From positions 1,584,001 to 1,648,000 of the forward strand of contig CP141135.1 of assembly GCA_035236585.1 (NCBI GenBank): a DNA stretch of 64,000 nt, read 5' to 3'. Shown here in pieces: positions 25,201-36,300 of the stretch (its first letter is position 1; each line of letters begins with the position of its first letter). This DNA is from Warburgia ugandensis (lineage: Eukaryota > Streptophyta > Magnoliopsida > Canellales > Canellaceae). A program made the position numbers and the translations under genes. Under the pieces are notes generated by a model that had not been told where the DNA came from, searched no databases, and saw nothing but the letters and a program-made list of their open reading frames with translations.

Positions 25201-27577
25201 TAGTTACATGATACCTGTCTTGTTTTCAACTTCTAATCCGCGTGAAGGACAACTCTAATATCTCAAAAGTCTGTTGTAAATCCACTTCCACAATTGGGAA
25301 GACATGGACAAGTTTGAAGATAGATAAATATGACGCAAGTATCAAATTCCTGGAACAATATTTAGTATTTTGCTTAGGAAATCCTCATCGACTACCTCTG
25401 GAAAAGTCTATGGTCTTTACCTGACACAAACAGTTAAAAGACGCCTCTAGAATTCCTATATAAGACGCTCTGATCGAAGGCATTAGTAAAGGCTAAAAAA
25501 TGCCTCTAAGAGACGAGAAATAATGCCGACAAGCCCAGCACACGCCTAGGCCAAAAGATATCTCCAAACATATAAAAGAGAACACTGACAAAAGCTCACA
25601 GGCTCTCCTGGTTGGCTCACAAAGACAAGAGAAGATAAGAGCTACTGCAAACAGGGACTTGGTTTCAAAACCCAATGAGCTTACTCTATTTTAAGAAGAC
25701 AAAAGTTTTTATACACAGCGAAACATCACTGCAATGTCGGACCATTATCCCTTGTATAGAATTTCCAATGGGAACCGGTAGGAGATAATTGGGCCCACCC
25801 ACGTGGTACTAGTGTAATACAACTATTTATCGAGCGGGTCGTTGAAGGAGATACATGTGACCAATTTGTAGTTATCGAATGATCCCAAATATCTGATGCA
25901 TGAAAATGAACTTGGACAGAAGGAAATTGAACTTTAATTTGGTGTGAAAAGGAGGTGGTGCTATCAAAAGTTGGATTATGTTTGAACAGATTGATTCTCG
26001 TGTATCACTTAGACCGTATTTTATCTCTATAACTACATCAAGTGGAGTCCATTTGTCGAGATGGAATTGAATTCTGTGGTGGATTCCACGCTGTTGTAGA
26101 ATGCACTCTTAAATTCACGTGGACCTTAAATCCACGTAAAGGTTCCACCTATCATGGATCTGAAATCTGAAATATGGTGGAAATGGAATCCATCATAGAA
26201 TTCAAGACGGAATTGAATTCTGGGGCCATCCCACCCTTTCGAGGAATGTTCTCTTGAATTCCCCTGGACGTGAAATCGTCAAAATTAGATTCCACCAGTT
26301 AAGGAATCAACATAGAACGGGGGAATCCTCCATAGAATTCAATTACCTCTTGACTACATGTCCTATTTACAAAAAGAAAACCAAAAACTCAATTGCTTTT
26401 AGGTCCGCATTTGCTGCCACAGCTCCTTGACAAGTGTAGCAGCTAATAGAGAAAAATCTGAAACAGATAGGGGGTGGAAATATCAGTTTCAGCAAGAAAG
26501 AAAATGGCGTTTCGGACCTAAAAAATCAATTCTTTCGCGGAGACGAAGCTATGTACAGTAGATGGATATTTTGTGTTAAAACTGGAGAATAATCACCGTA
26601 AAAATGCAAAACACACACACACACACGCACAACAAAACTTATTAAATTATTGGAAATTCAGTACCAGCAGTATTGAGCTTGTCAGATTACAAAAAATGGG
26701 CAATGAAAATCAAATTTGGAGAAAAATGGATAAAATTCAAAAAGTACATCTACTGGAGTCATATTTCAATAGAAGTTGGAAAAGGAATGAACAGAGCGGT
26801 CAAATCAGGGAATTTTTTTCCCCTGTCAAAGAATCCGTAGAAACAATGGCGAAAACTTGTATCAGAAGCTCAAAATAAAGAGAAAATGACTGGAAAAAAA
26901 GTCTCATCTACATGAACGAACTCAAAGACCCATGGGAAACAATTAAAAGATCCAAAAAACAGTCAAAATCATAAGGAATTTACGCTCTGTGAACAAAAAA
27001 CTAACAAAATAGGAATCACTTCTCAAATTCAGATATTTCCATAAAAAACTCGCCCGATTCAATCGATTCTTCAAAAATTATCAAGATCTTTCCAAAAACA
27101 CAATCTTTAAAGAAGAAAATCTAATCTTCCGCAAAATGGATGACATTGAGATGAAATAAACTAATATTCGAAAAACACGATCTAATTCTCAACATTAATC
27201 CGTGAAATTGAGGAAAATGAGCTGCAAAACACTATATTTACTGAGAAAACAATCAAATCCTCATTGTTAATCCATGAAACTGAAAAAACCGACCAGAAAA
27301 ATGAAATCCATGTACCTCCATTGAGCCAGAGAACCAGAGGCTTCTCCGTAGCACCTTTTTCAGCTTCGAAGAACCAATAGAACAGCGCCTTCTCGTCTTC
27401 TGGCCGGAGTTTGACATATCCAGCGTAATGCTGGAAATTTACAGCAGGTTGTCCTGGCAAGCCTGTTACTCTGTCCGATTCGCCGGCATTCAGCTCACGA
27501 CTTGCAGCTTCCCGGAGGGAAGACACCGTCAGAAGGAAAACCAGAAACCGGAGGAAACAAGAGCGAGAAACTTCCAT
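19206..27577 (-). CDS. Serine carboxypeptidase-like protein (subfamily II type)
   Basis: Secreted or vacuolar alpha/beta-hydrolase of peptidase family S10. Eight exons on the minus strand: 27316-27577, 23257-23364, 22966-23154, 22576-22664, 21881-22162, 21671-21807, 20132-20224, 19206-19461. They sum to 1416 nt (471 aa plus stop) with every phase closing. Residues 1 to about 26 form a signal peptide. LNGGPGCSS is the oxyanion-hole region, GESYAG has the nucleophile Ser184, SGDTDGRVP carries the catalytic Asp near 389-391, and GAGHQVP has His443, so the triad is complete. Length and the [11 protein letters not shown] / [10 protein letters not shown] segments fit the carboxypeptidase-II-like plant group. 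Substrate is unknown: SCPL proteins can be peptidases or acyltransferases. Introns are canonical except intron 2, which starts with GC. Intron 1 (3951 bp) holds a SINE fragment and tandem repeats. Confidence 0.93.
20519..20692 (+). repeat. Possible degenerate SINE with poly(A)
   Basis: In intron 7-8 territory of the carboxypeptidase gene (antisense to it), a CTTGGTCGCAGATTTGAATC stretch faintly resembles a B box and the segment ends in a run of about 18 A. It matches no other copy in the window. Confidence 0.2.
24240..24400 (-). mobile_element. Au-type SINE fragment in SCPL intron 1
   Basis: Minus-strand similarity to the other Au copies: CCTTGGTGCAATGG at the 5' side (about 24392), AACAGCCTCTTAC, then AAGGTAAGGCTATG. 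The B-box region is eroded and the 3' end is missing or scrambled. It lies in the same orientation as the host gene inside intron 1. Confidence 0.7.
24413..25350. repeat. Tandem repeat, ~215-256 bp unit, ~3.7 copies
   Basis: Within intron 1 of the carboxypeptidase gene a unit recurs with landmarks CAGATCACCTTGACCATG-like at about 24427, 24682, 24938 and 25153. Each unit contains TTGGGAACAGATGGAAGAGG-like, GCAAGTTTGAA and CATAGCTACATAA segments. Units differ by point changes and small indels, and an internal half-unit duplication (GGCAAGTTTGAA twice per unit) is visible. Confidence 0.9.
26040..26350. repeat. Degenerate GAATTC-rich palindromic element
   Basis: Clustered, mutually inverted variants of TGGAATTGAATTC / GAATTCAATT and TGGATTCCA over about 300 bp in intron 1. 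This resembles an old foldback or MITE. Related words (GGTGGAATTCCAC) occur in the tandem repeat at 45240. Confidence 0.35.
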
Positions 27578-27781
27578 GGATCTCCCCCTCTCACTAGGTT
27601 CTCTCTCTAGAGATTCTCGTTCTTGCTCTCTCTCCCTCTCTTGTTTCTCCGGGGAATGGAAGTTTGGTGAAGAAGGCTGGAAATTTTTGCAGCGAGTGGG
27701 AGTGGCTTTTGTAGGAAAGAGAGGGAAAGTGGTTAAAGAATTGCAATGGACTGATAGGAGGAGTTGGAATTGGGTGGCTTC

Positions 27782-27793
27782 TTTTTTATATTG
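27782..27793 (-). promoter_or_regulatory. Candidate TATA box for SCPL gene
   Basis: On the minus strand an AATATAAAAAAG sequence lies about 210 bp upstream of the carboxypeptidase start codon. The intervening leader is GA-rich on that strand, as is common for plant 5' UTRs. Position is plausible but unverified. Confidence 0.35.
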
Positions 27794-27899
27794 GCACTCT
27801 ATTTCCTTTGTTTTGATTGCACGGAGTTCTTATATGGTTTTTGGGCATGTAGACCAGTGCATGATTGACTCCAGCTAAATCAACGTGTGAGGCCCATTG

Positions 27900-30250
27900 G
27901 TTTGTGATCTGAACCGTTGATATATTCACCAAGAATTTCCCAGAACAGTCGTGTATAGGAGATTATGCATTTGTAACTCTCGGATGTCAGATTATGAGTT
28001 TCTAAACCTTTTGAACCCTTCATTTTCTAGTGAATAACGATGGTGATAAGGATCATTTTCATGCAGATTTCTTGTGATTTTTCTCTTATGTTTGCCGAAT
28101 ATTACAATTTTTGCCTTATAGATTTTATTCCCAAATCCAAACTTTGTAACTGTGCTTTTAACATGAAGAGATCCAAATAACGATCTACAGCTGAAAACAT
28201 TAGCCGTAGATTTGTCGGCAATCTGAAACGATCATCTCCAGGGCCACAATGCAGATAAATCATGTCCCTAGACGTGCGGATCATCCGATTACATTTTTTG
28301 TGATCCATGCATTGCCTAAGACGATTGGTATGGCTCACCAAACTCGTCCACAGATCCTCATTAACGAATGCAAGCCATTGCACTGATCTACACGCACGTA
28401 AGAAAGAGAAGGAGCCAAGACAACGGCTGCTTGAACGGAAAGTGGTTCATTTCTTAACGCACGAGCAGATGCATAATTGCTCGTACAGCCACCTTGCAAG
28501 CATGCGGCCTGGGTGTTACTTAATTAACTCCTTCTGCCCTTAATCTACTTCGATAATCACGACAAATGGAGCCCACGTTTTTTAATGATCCAGCCCTTTA
28601 TCCAAGGTGAATAAAGTGGTCCAGATGAAATCATGACAAATATGTTCATCCACCTCCTAAGAAAGGAAATAATAAGGAGAATTAAGCATTTGCTTGGTTA
28701 AGAGTAACCATCACTTGCTAGTGCAGTTGGGCACAGACTAACCACTCGGCAGCCCTCTTAAATAATGCTTGGTTCAAGTTTGGATAAACGTAGCTACTAG
28801 AATCATCCAATTCATATGATTTTTCAATGGATAGACATTCGAAGGAAGACCAATCAAATGAATGGATCAGATTATCGAAAGGTGGAGACTGGGCGCTTTC
28901 AATGGAGCAATGGTGAGTAGAATTATGACTTTAAATGGAGCTATCGATGACCAATCAAAAGTGCTTGATAAAGTGACTTGGTGTCATTATTTCCTTATTT
29001 GTATGTATCGTTATGTGGGTATTTTATGAAGAAAACCAGCCCAGGAGAAAGTGACCTTTAGGCTCTTTATCAACGGCCACTTTCGACCATGGAATCTAGT
29101 AAGATAGTCCAAGCCCTTGATCTATCAAGCCTTCTCCACTGGTCCACCAGTTTACAACAAATCGACGATTTACATGCCGCATAATCCAACGGGATGGTGC
29201 GTCAGTTAAATGGATGACCTAGATTGAGCTAGCTTGTCTCTCTTGACTACATAAGATATCTTGATGTGGGACCAAAATTATGATGCTGGATCTCGACGGT
29301 AACATCTCAACCGTTGACTGCAACCACGATGAAGCCATTAATCGGCAAGTCCTATACAATCCAGTTTATTGGAATTTTCCAGATTATTCAAATAAACCAA
29401 GAGACCAGATTATATGAATAAATAAATAAATAATAGCAATTTAGCCCGGAGACTGGATAAATTAAATAATGGATGTAATTTAGCTAATTAATTTGCTTTG
29501 TCCCTTCGCTCAAGTAATAGCCAGCAAATGAAGGCTTTCCAGCAAAAACCATGTTTAAGTAAACTGAATAGATTTGGTGATCATGATTCATGATTTGTTG
29601 GACTTCTGTCATTTTCTCATTTCCTTTCTCCTAATATCTGGAGCCTTTTATTTATTTCAGCGAAGATTTATAAAGCAAAATTATAGAACCTGTTCTCCTA
29701 ATTTTTAAATTTACTTGAAACCTCTCAAAAGGTGTCACTTCTAACCTTAGACCAAGCATAACGAGGAGAGATGCCTTGTATAGCTTTTTATTGGTTAGTG
29801 GCTAAACTCTTGCTCTCCTCTACTAATTATTTCTCACCATTTCTTCTCTTATATACATTTTTCCCTCTATCCTCTTGATTATCTGCATCTACCACTTAAA
29901 TTAATTTTTTCTTGCCTTTCAAAAAATTCCTTGTAATTTCATTAAAATATCTTATATAATCTAATTTTTTTCTCCTCAAGCACACGTACATCTATCTTAT
30001 ATTAGAAATTAGTTTGATAAATAGGAGTTTTAGTGTTCAAAATCATGACCTCTCAATCAATAAGGCGCTGAAAAAATGACATCTTCGAGGACTACCATTC
30101 AAACTAAAAGCTTAAACTGATATGAAGTGGGCCAACAAACATGTGTTTAACTCTCTGTCTCTCTTCCAACCCCCTATTTTACTCTTCAATTATCTTATTT
30201 TCTCTCTCTCGTGGACTAATTTCCAGGGTACGTAGTTAAACATTCATGCA
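27900..30250. other. Intergenic
   Basis: Upstream side of the carboxypeptidase gene. An open minus-strand frame at 28102-28383 (93 codons) shows no family features. No RNA gene or recognisable transposon was seen. Confidence 0.45.
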
Positions 30251-30261
30251 TTCCACGAAAC

Positions 30262-30875
30262 AAAGAGACAAAAAGACTATAAATAGTTCTGCTGGACGAT
30301 TTTGCTCGTAGTTCAGCAATCTTGAGGAAGTAGACATTGAAAACGTATTCAAGCTGGAAGCTGCTGCTTTTGGCAACCACTAACTTAAGGACAGAAATTC
30401 AAAGAGAATTTATTTTGAATTTTTGAATTAAGTAATTGGGTGACTTTATTTATTTCGAATATTATGAAAAACCACGTGAGAGCATAGTTTTCCTTTGAGC
30501 TTAGTTTCTCAGTCCATTCTTTCCAGGCTTGCCCTCGGTACATGTTCAGGTAGATGCTTTGACCCAAGTAAAGGTAGAAATATCAAAATACCTTCTTCAT
30601 ATCTGGCTTATTATATATTTGTATGTTTTTTTAAGTAGAGAAGGGAGCTTTGGGGCAACGGTAAAGTTCATGTGACCTTGAAGTCACAGGTTCAAAGCGT
30701 GGAAACAGCCTCTTGCAAATGCAAGATAAGGCTGTGTACTTTAAGCCCTTGTAGTCCACCCCTTCCCCAGACCCTGCATAGGCAGGAGCTTCTTGCACTG
30801 GGGCTCCCCTTATAGTTTTTCAAGTAGACAAGGAGGAATTGGTGGTGGAATGGATGGCATGGGAAGAGTAGATTG
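30262..30875 (+). repeat. TATA-led dispersed repeat, copy 1
   Basis: First of three related segments (also 35820-36300 and 39925-40420). Shared landmarks in order: a CTATAAATA box, a GAGAGCATAGTTTTCCTTTGA-like stretch, TTCTTTCCAGGCTTG, a TTCAGGTAGATGC-like stretch, GTAGAAATATCAAAATACC, and GGTGGAATGGATGGCATGGG. This copy was later split by an Au SINE at 30644. The arrangement looks like a promoter plus leader of an unknown gene family or a nonautonomous element. Confidence 0.65.
30644..30812 (+). mobile_element. Au-type SINE
   Basis: GGGAGCTTTGGGGCAACGG head, a B-box region CACAGGTTCAAAGC, AACAGCCTCTTGC, and tail GGCAGGAGCTTCTTGCACTG. Flanking imperfect direct repeats (tttttaagtagagaagg about 30627-30643 and tttttcaagtagacaagg about 30816-30833) mark insertion into the TATA-led repeat. 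Confidence 0.9.
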
Positions 30876-31499
30876 GGCACGAGAAGGGAGAAAAAGAAGT
30901 TATTGATACAGTGTAAATTTATTTTGTTTCTTTTTTATTTTGTGAAAATTCGGGGGTCTCATTTTCATACTTACAAATATTTATATGAGAAGAAGTGATA
31001 TTATTAGAAGCTTAAACTGCTTACTCAAATAGAGGCACTGTCTCAGCATGCCAACTGTCCCATTAAACTAAGAGAAAACTCAACTTTAGTTAACCAACTT
31101 TGACTAAGGGAGAAAAATCCCACTTAAATCCCCTATAAAAAAATAACAAAATTTCCGAGTTAACTATTTTTTCTCTTTCTAGCAAACCTGAAGAGATAGG
31201 TGAGCTAAAAATTTTAATTCCAAATAAGATTTTCGTCCGAGTTTCAAATTAGATTTTTTTATGTGAAAATTTGGTCTACTCTCATCTTTATCCTCCCTCC
31301 TTCCAACAAACTTGAAAAAAGAGAGTTGAGCTCTGAAAATCCGTGTTTCAACAGTTTTTGGCAAGGGAGTCTGGGTTTTGATCCAAGTTTCAATCTAAGT
31401 TTGTTAGTGTAAGTTACAACTAATCTGAAAAGGGACAAAATGCTTCGGGAGACATTGTAAGAGGCAGAAGTATTAATGAAGATCTTCTAAATGTAGAGA

Positions 31500-31690
31500 G
31501 ATAGAAGGAGAATCTTAGTGCAATGGTAGAGTTGTCATCATGTGACCTTGAGATTATGGGTTTACGGCATGAAAATAGCCTTTTGTAAAATACAAGGTAA
31601 GGCTGCATACTATTGATCCTTGTAGTTCGCCCCTTTTTCAGAGCCCGCATACATAGGAGCTTTGTGCACTAGGGCTGCCTTCTTCTTTTT
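31500..31690 (+). mobile_element. Au-type SINE
   Basis: Same family: GGAGAATCTTAGTGCAATGG, a degenerate B box ATGGGTTTACGGC, AATAGCCTTTTG, GGTAAGGCTGCATAC, and ATAGGAGCTTTGTGCACTAG. A ttctaaatg-type direct repeat before 31496 and at 31701-31709 suggests the target site. Confidence 0.85.
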
Positions 31691-31714
31691 TTCTTTTCTT
31701 TTCTAAATGCAAAG

Positions 31715-32429
31715 GTTTCTTTGGATAATATTTAGCAGCAGGCGCATTGATTAAGTTAGGTGCTCAAGACTCACTCTGGACAAGGTTAGGATCAGCAAAA
31801 GGATTGAAATTCTTGATTCATCTATTTATTCTACATATGCTGGACTCTATGGTTGGTGGGTAGGTAAAATTCAAGTGAATTATGCTTAAATTGCCTGCCC
31901 TTTAATGTTGAATTTCATCTTATTCAATATGTTTTCATGTTGTTCTTGATAATCTATGTAATCACTTGGGCAATGATTTCAAATTAATGTTAGGACTTGC
32001 CGACAATTGACTCCATGAAGCTATGATTATGATTTGCTTCTTTCATGAGGCTTTGTAGCTTGTATTCTCTGTTTATCGTGAGTTCATTGAATTTGGTGAT
32101 ATTTGCTATTTAGATTACACCGCTATTGCGGCTGGACATAAAGAGGGCGTTTTCAACAATTCATCATATGCTTCTATATTTTGGTCCCTGGTCGTCTTTA
32201 GGTTTTTTGCCGTTCCTGTTATTAATGGCAGTCAATTTTGTACTTGAAAAGAAAGCAGTCAATTTCTTCATATGAGGCAATCCAGATTAGGGCGTAGGTC
32301 AATGTCACCTTATCTATAAGATAATTAAGATGCTTTTTCTTTCTTTTTTTTCTTTGGACTGTACAAGAAAAATAATGGCCGCTTGCTATAGTGAAGAGCG
32401 TTGTCACAAAATTATCTAAATAATTAAGA
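31715..32429. other. Intergenic
   Basis: No coding, RNA or repeat signal recognised. Confidence 0.45.
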
Positions 32430-32660
32430 GAATTTTAAAAACTCCTAACTTTTTCCTAAAGAATCATAAGTTTCTACAATTTTTAAATTTAAAGCAAATT
32501 TCAAGAAATTAACATGTATTTACCTAACAAACTCAAATTTCACAAATAATTTGTCAATTTCTCAAATGATATTTATAAATTGAGCTTAAACCCATACCTG
32601 AAAAATGAGATTTTTCCTTTTTCCTCAATTTTATGAATATTTGGCTTGCTAATTTATTTT
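32430..32660 (+). repeat. SINE-less paralog of the 11.2-11.65 kb sequence
   Basis: Matches 11185-11640 in direct orientation (CCTAACTTTTTCCTAAAGAA, AATTTCAAGAAATTAACATG, TTTCTCAAATGATATTTATA, AATATTTGGCTTGC) but has no SINE where the 11-kb copy carries one. It is a dispersed, older repeat family that served as the SINE target. Confidence 0.75.
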
Positions 32661-32861
32661 ATAATCCAAGCTGTGTGATTATAGTTAAGAGAAGGAACTC
32701 CTAAAATAAAGAAACTTAATAATAATAATAAAAGAGCCTAGTAGAAGATAATCTATCTTTCTATCATATAAGTGCTAAGAGCATTACTTTTTAGTGTAGA
32801 AACAAAATAAAAATAAAAATTTAAGAGGTATTATTTAGCTGAGTTTCTTGAGCATTTTTGA

Positions 32862-33034
32862 TATATCATGACATATTTCAAATGTGCAACTTATTTGACA
32901 ATGATATTTTGGACATATTTGGAATATCCAGTTTATTTAACTATAATATTTTGGGCATATATGAGATATCAAGTTTAGTTAATTGCGATAACTTGGGCAC
33001 ATGTGAGATATCATGTTTATTTAATATTATCGTA
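32862..33034 (+). repeat. 42-bp tandem repeat, ~4 degenerate copies
   Basis: Units of about 42 bp with the core ATATTTTGGGCATATATGAG followed by ATATCAAGTTTATTTAA variants. The array keeps a chance open reading frame because the unit is a multiple of three. The frame is not a convincing gene. Confidence 0.85.
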
Positions 33035-33059
33035 GTTGATATGTTTGGTTTTATCTAGG

Positions 33060-35370
33060 ATATGCCAATTCCTCTTTATAGTGTAAATCTATTTGTTTCT
33101 AGAGAGAGAGAAATATACTTCGATACATGTTTTTTTAGAGAGAGAATAAATGAGTGTCTCCTCTCTTTCGACGAGAATGGTGTAAATAGGGTCCAACTTT
33201 CAAGTCATCTCAACCATTTATCTTGTAAGTCCTCTCTCTCATATTTCACCATGTGATATGGACTATTGATGATAAGCAGGGCCCACACTCTAATGGGGAA
33301 AATGTGAAGGTTTTTCTAATAAGGAAGAGCAAGTAGATATTTGATAAAAATATCTATGAATTTGGAGAAAGATATAATAATCTCACATAATAAATAAAAA
33401 AACTAAATTATTTTTAAAAAATTAAAACATGGCAGACAATGAATCTAGAAAAAATGGTTAGACAGGTTTGCGAGCCCTCCTATCACAATAGTACAACACT
33501 AAGGTTAGTAAATAAAGGAATGCCCTTTCAACAAGAGAGAAAAAAAAGATATGCCCCACTAGATAACAACAAGGGCTATGATATGATGGGGCTTGGATGA
33601 TGAATGGTTCATTGCTCAAAATCTTGGGCCCACTTGTATCTTTAAGTGTCATAAAGAGTAATTGATTCATTTTAGCTGTTTCCATATGGCAATGAATTGA
33701 TTCCTGCTAAAATTCACTAATATACATAGCGCAAACTCTTTTACAATGGGCCTCACGATCTAGATCAACTCATCAAAGGAGGAAAATTATTGGACCCACC
33801 AGAAATGAGTCTTCTCGTAACTAATTGCGAGGTTGGTAGTTTTACTCATTCCTAGTAATAATCAATGTGTCTTGACACAGTAAAAGAGAAGCTCAAAAAA
33901 TAAATAGAGACAAGAAGAATGACCCACATTTCCGTTAGAATTTTAAGTTATAAGTAAGGTTGGGACTTACCAATAATCGAACCATCTATCACTAAATTAG
34001 ATTCTATAAGTTTATTTTAGGCCTTTGATTTATGGCCTAGCTCCAAAGGACGAACAAAGAAGCAAAAGGTAGAAATCTATGTTCATCTATCATAAGATAT
34101 TGTGTCAAACAATATCATCATTATCGCATTTTGGTTAGTTAATCCATTATTTTTATTAAAAAAATATCACAAAAGATGTCATAGAACATATCTCATATAT
34201 CAAAGAACATATGACATATATCTCAAATGTCACAGAAGATAACACAGGAAATAGCACAGAAGATTAGCCAACAGAAATGCCCAAGATATGTGGTTAAATA
34301 AACTCTCCTAAGTGGATACATATGTTAAATATTAAATAAGTATATATATATATCTAATTTTACAAAAATATTCTTATTATAAAATTAAAGTATAATAATG
34401 AACTATGGCACTTTTGGTACATAATTATACGTGAACAATGCCATGTTGACCAATAAAATTTATTCATCAACTACCTTAGCCCAAACCTACCAAGCTAGTC
34501 TCAAACTTTTGCCCCATCACAAATGGGGGTCACTCTCTGCTCTAACCCGCGGGGCGACCAGGTGACGAACTTTAACATGCGCCATTCACTTCATTTTAAT
34601 CGTGACCGATAGACCTCTTATATTTTATCCCAAAAAAATTTGACGGATTCATTTTTGAATAAAGGAGAAGATAACACCTAAATAGACGTTGGATTTGCAT
34701 TGATCATTTATCACAGCTTGTTCTCTTGTTTCGTTGTCTTAATTAATATCCATGTCTATCTTTGTATTCCACATCCGTGGTGGGCCAAGCAGTCGAGCTT
34801 TCTGTGAACATCCATCAACAGCTGGACCCATAAGGCAAATGCTTACAATCATAAGAATGTCATATGATCCTTCCAACGTTTGAAGTAACAAAAAGTGGGC
34901 CACTTAGTGGGTAGGCCATCAAATTTAAGTAACCTTGTCCTAATTAGGAGTTGGCCACGTAAATCTTGTTCATCCATTTCTCTTATTAAGTACATGACTT
35001 GATTTAGTTTTAAAGTTTTTAAATATTTTCTCACCACTTCTATTCACGTTCTTTTGGGCATTGTTCTTTTAGAATCTTCTACTTGTATTGCCTCACTCCT
35101 TCTAACCAGTGTCATTTTGAGTCTCTTTTAAGCGTGCTCAAACATCTAAGTCTAAATTATCGACCGCAAGAGCAGTACAAGTGATAAAGCAATGCCGGTG
35201 TAAAGGGTTTGGCTCCAGCTGCTGTAGGGGAGCGGTACTGTCATTTTGATGTATGCGAAACACAAAATGGGGGGCAAACTTTTCCTAAGGATTTTCACTC
35301 CATACTTTTCCAATGAACCAAATAGGCCAAACTGGAGACATCATTTCAAGTCTATTGAGAAATTCAGGCC
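33060..35370. other. Intergenic, AT-rich
   Basis: Includes a region around 34140-34290 with repeated CATATCTCA / ATGTCACAGAAGAT words (a low-order degenerate repeat) and a (TA) stretch at about 34340. No gene recognised. Confidence 0.45.
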
Positions 35371-35374
35371 AAAC

Positions 35375-35485
35375 GCGTGTTTGTTGGGTCACCACTTATT
35401 TCTTCTGAGTAGACACCCACAAGCAGCTTTAAAACTGTGACCTACCACGGACAGCATTCTACCAGCGCCACTATACTAGAGGGCC
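35375..35485 (-). repeat. Possible tRNA-derived SINE remnant
   Basis: On the minus strand CTCTAGTATAGTGGCGCTGG resembles a pol III A box, and GTCACAGTTTTAAAGC about 35 bp further on resembles an eroded B box. It is not similar to the Au copies. Weak evidence. Confidence 0.25.
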
Positions 35486-35819
35486 TTTGTTCATTGGTTG
35501 AGCCACAACTTCATATTTGGATTTTTGTTCGATAAGGTGAGAGTGTTTCAGTGTAGTGCAAGAGTGGTCTCAATTGTACTAGGCATGAGTCACCCTTGAT
35601 TGAAACCAATAGTGACGTGCTATCTGTAGCCATCCATCTCAAAGTGTTCCCTTAAATGTTCTTCTTTGCCATCTAAAATTCATCACAACCATTCATTGAA
35701 AGAGCAACCATGCATCAAGCCTATGATCTAGAATTTCTTTATGCAAAATATCAAATCCTAGTTTGTAGCCAATAAGTATTCCAGTCATGCTTCCCACGTT
35801 ATCCCAAAACATATCATTT

Positions 35820-36300
35820 CCGCTATAAATACCCACTATCTTTCCTCAAAAGTGAAGGCACTGATGAAAGGAAAAGATCCTAGCAAACTCTACATCATTC
35901 TTACCTTCTCCGTATATATTTCTTCTTTTAAGTTAGAATAAACTCTTTATTTACTTTGGATGTTTTGAAAAAACACAAGAAACAGAGAATTTTTTTTGAA
36001 CTTCACAAGTTTCTCTTTCCATTCGTATAGTGCTTGTTCTATTCTACTATCAGCTTAAGGTTTTCCGTTCTCAACCATGGTGATTTTTCCTTCCCTGCAC
36101 TAGAAGTTCAGGTAGATACTTACGACCAATATATAAAGGGCAGAAAAATCAAAATACCTTATATATTGCTTCTTACTTTGTGTAAAAATATCAAAATACC
36201 TTATATCTTGCTTCTTAATTTCTTACATGTTAGTATGTTTCTTTTATAGGAAGACCACGTTCCTGCGATGGGTGGCACAGGAAAGAATATAGGGTAAGAG
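35820..36300 (+). repeat. TATA-led dispersed repeat, copy 2
   Basis: Begins with GCTATAAATACCC and ends with GATGGGTGGCACAGGAAAG. Shares the TTCAGGTAGATACTTACGACC and AAATCAAAATACC landmarks with copies at 30262 and 39925. A segment of about 30 bp (AAAATATCAAAATACCTTATAT) is locally duplicated around 36150-36200. Confidence 0.65.

Noticed and set aside
28102-28383. 93-codon minus-strand frame
   Set aside because: No motif, no splice or promoter context, and the composition looks like intergenic DNA read by chance.
32858-33058. 66-codon frame with repeating peptide
   Set aside because: The repeat in the peptide comes from a 42-bp noncoding tandem array; nothing supports translation.
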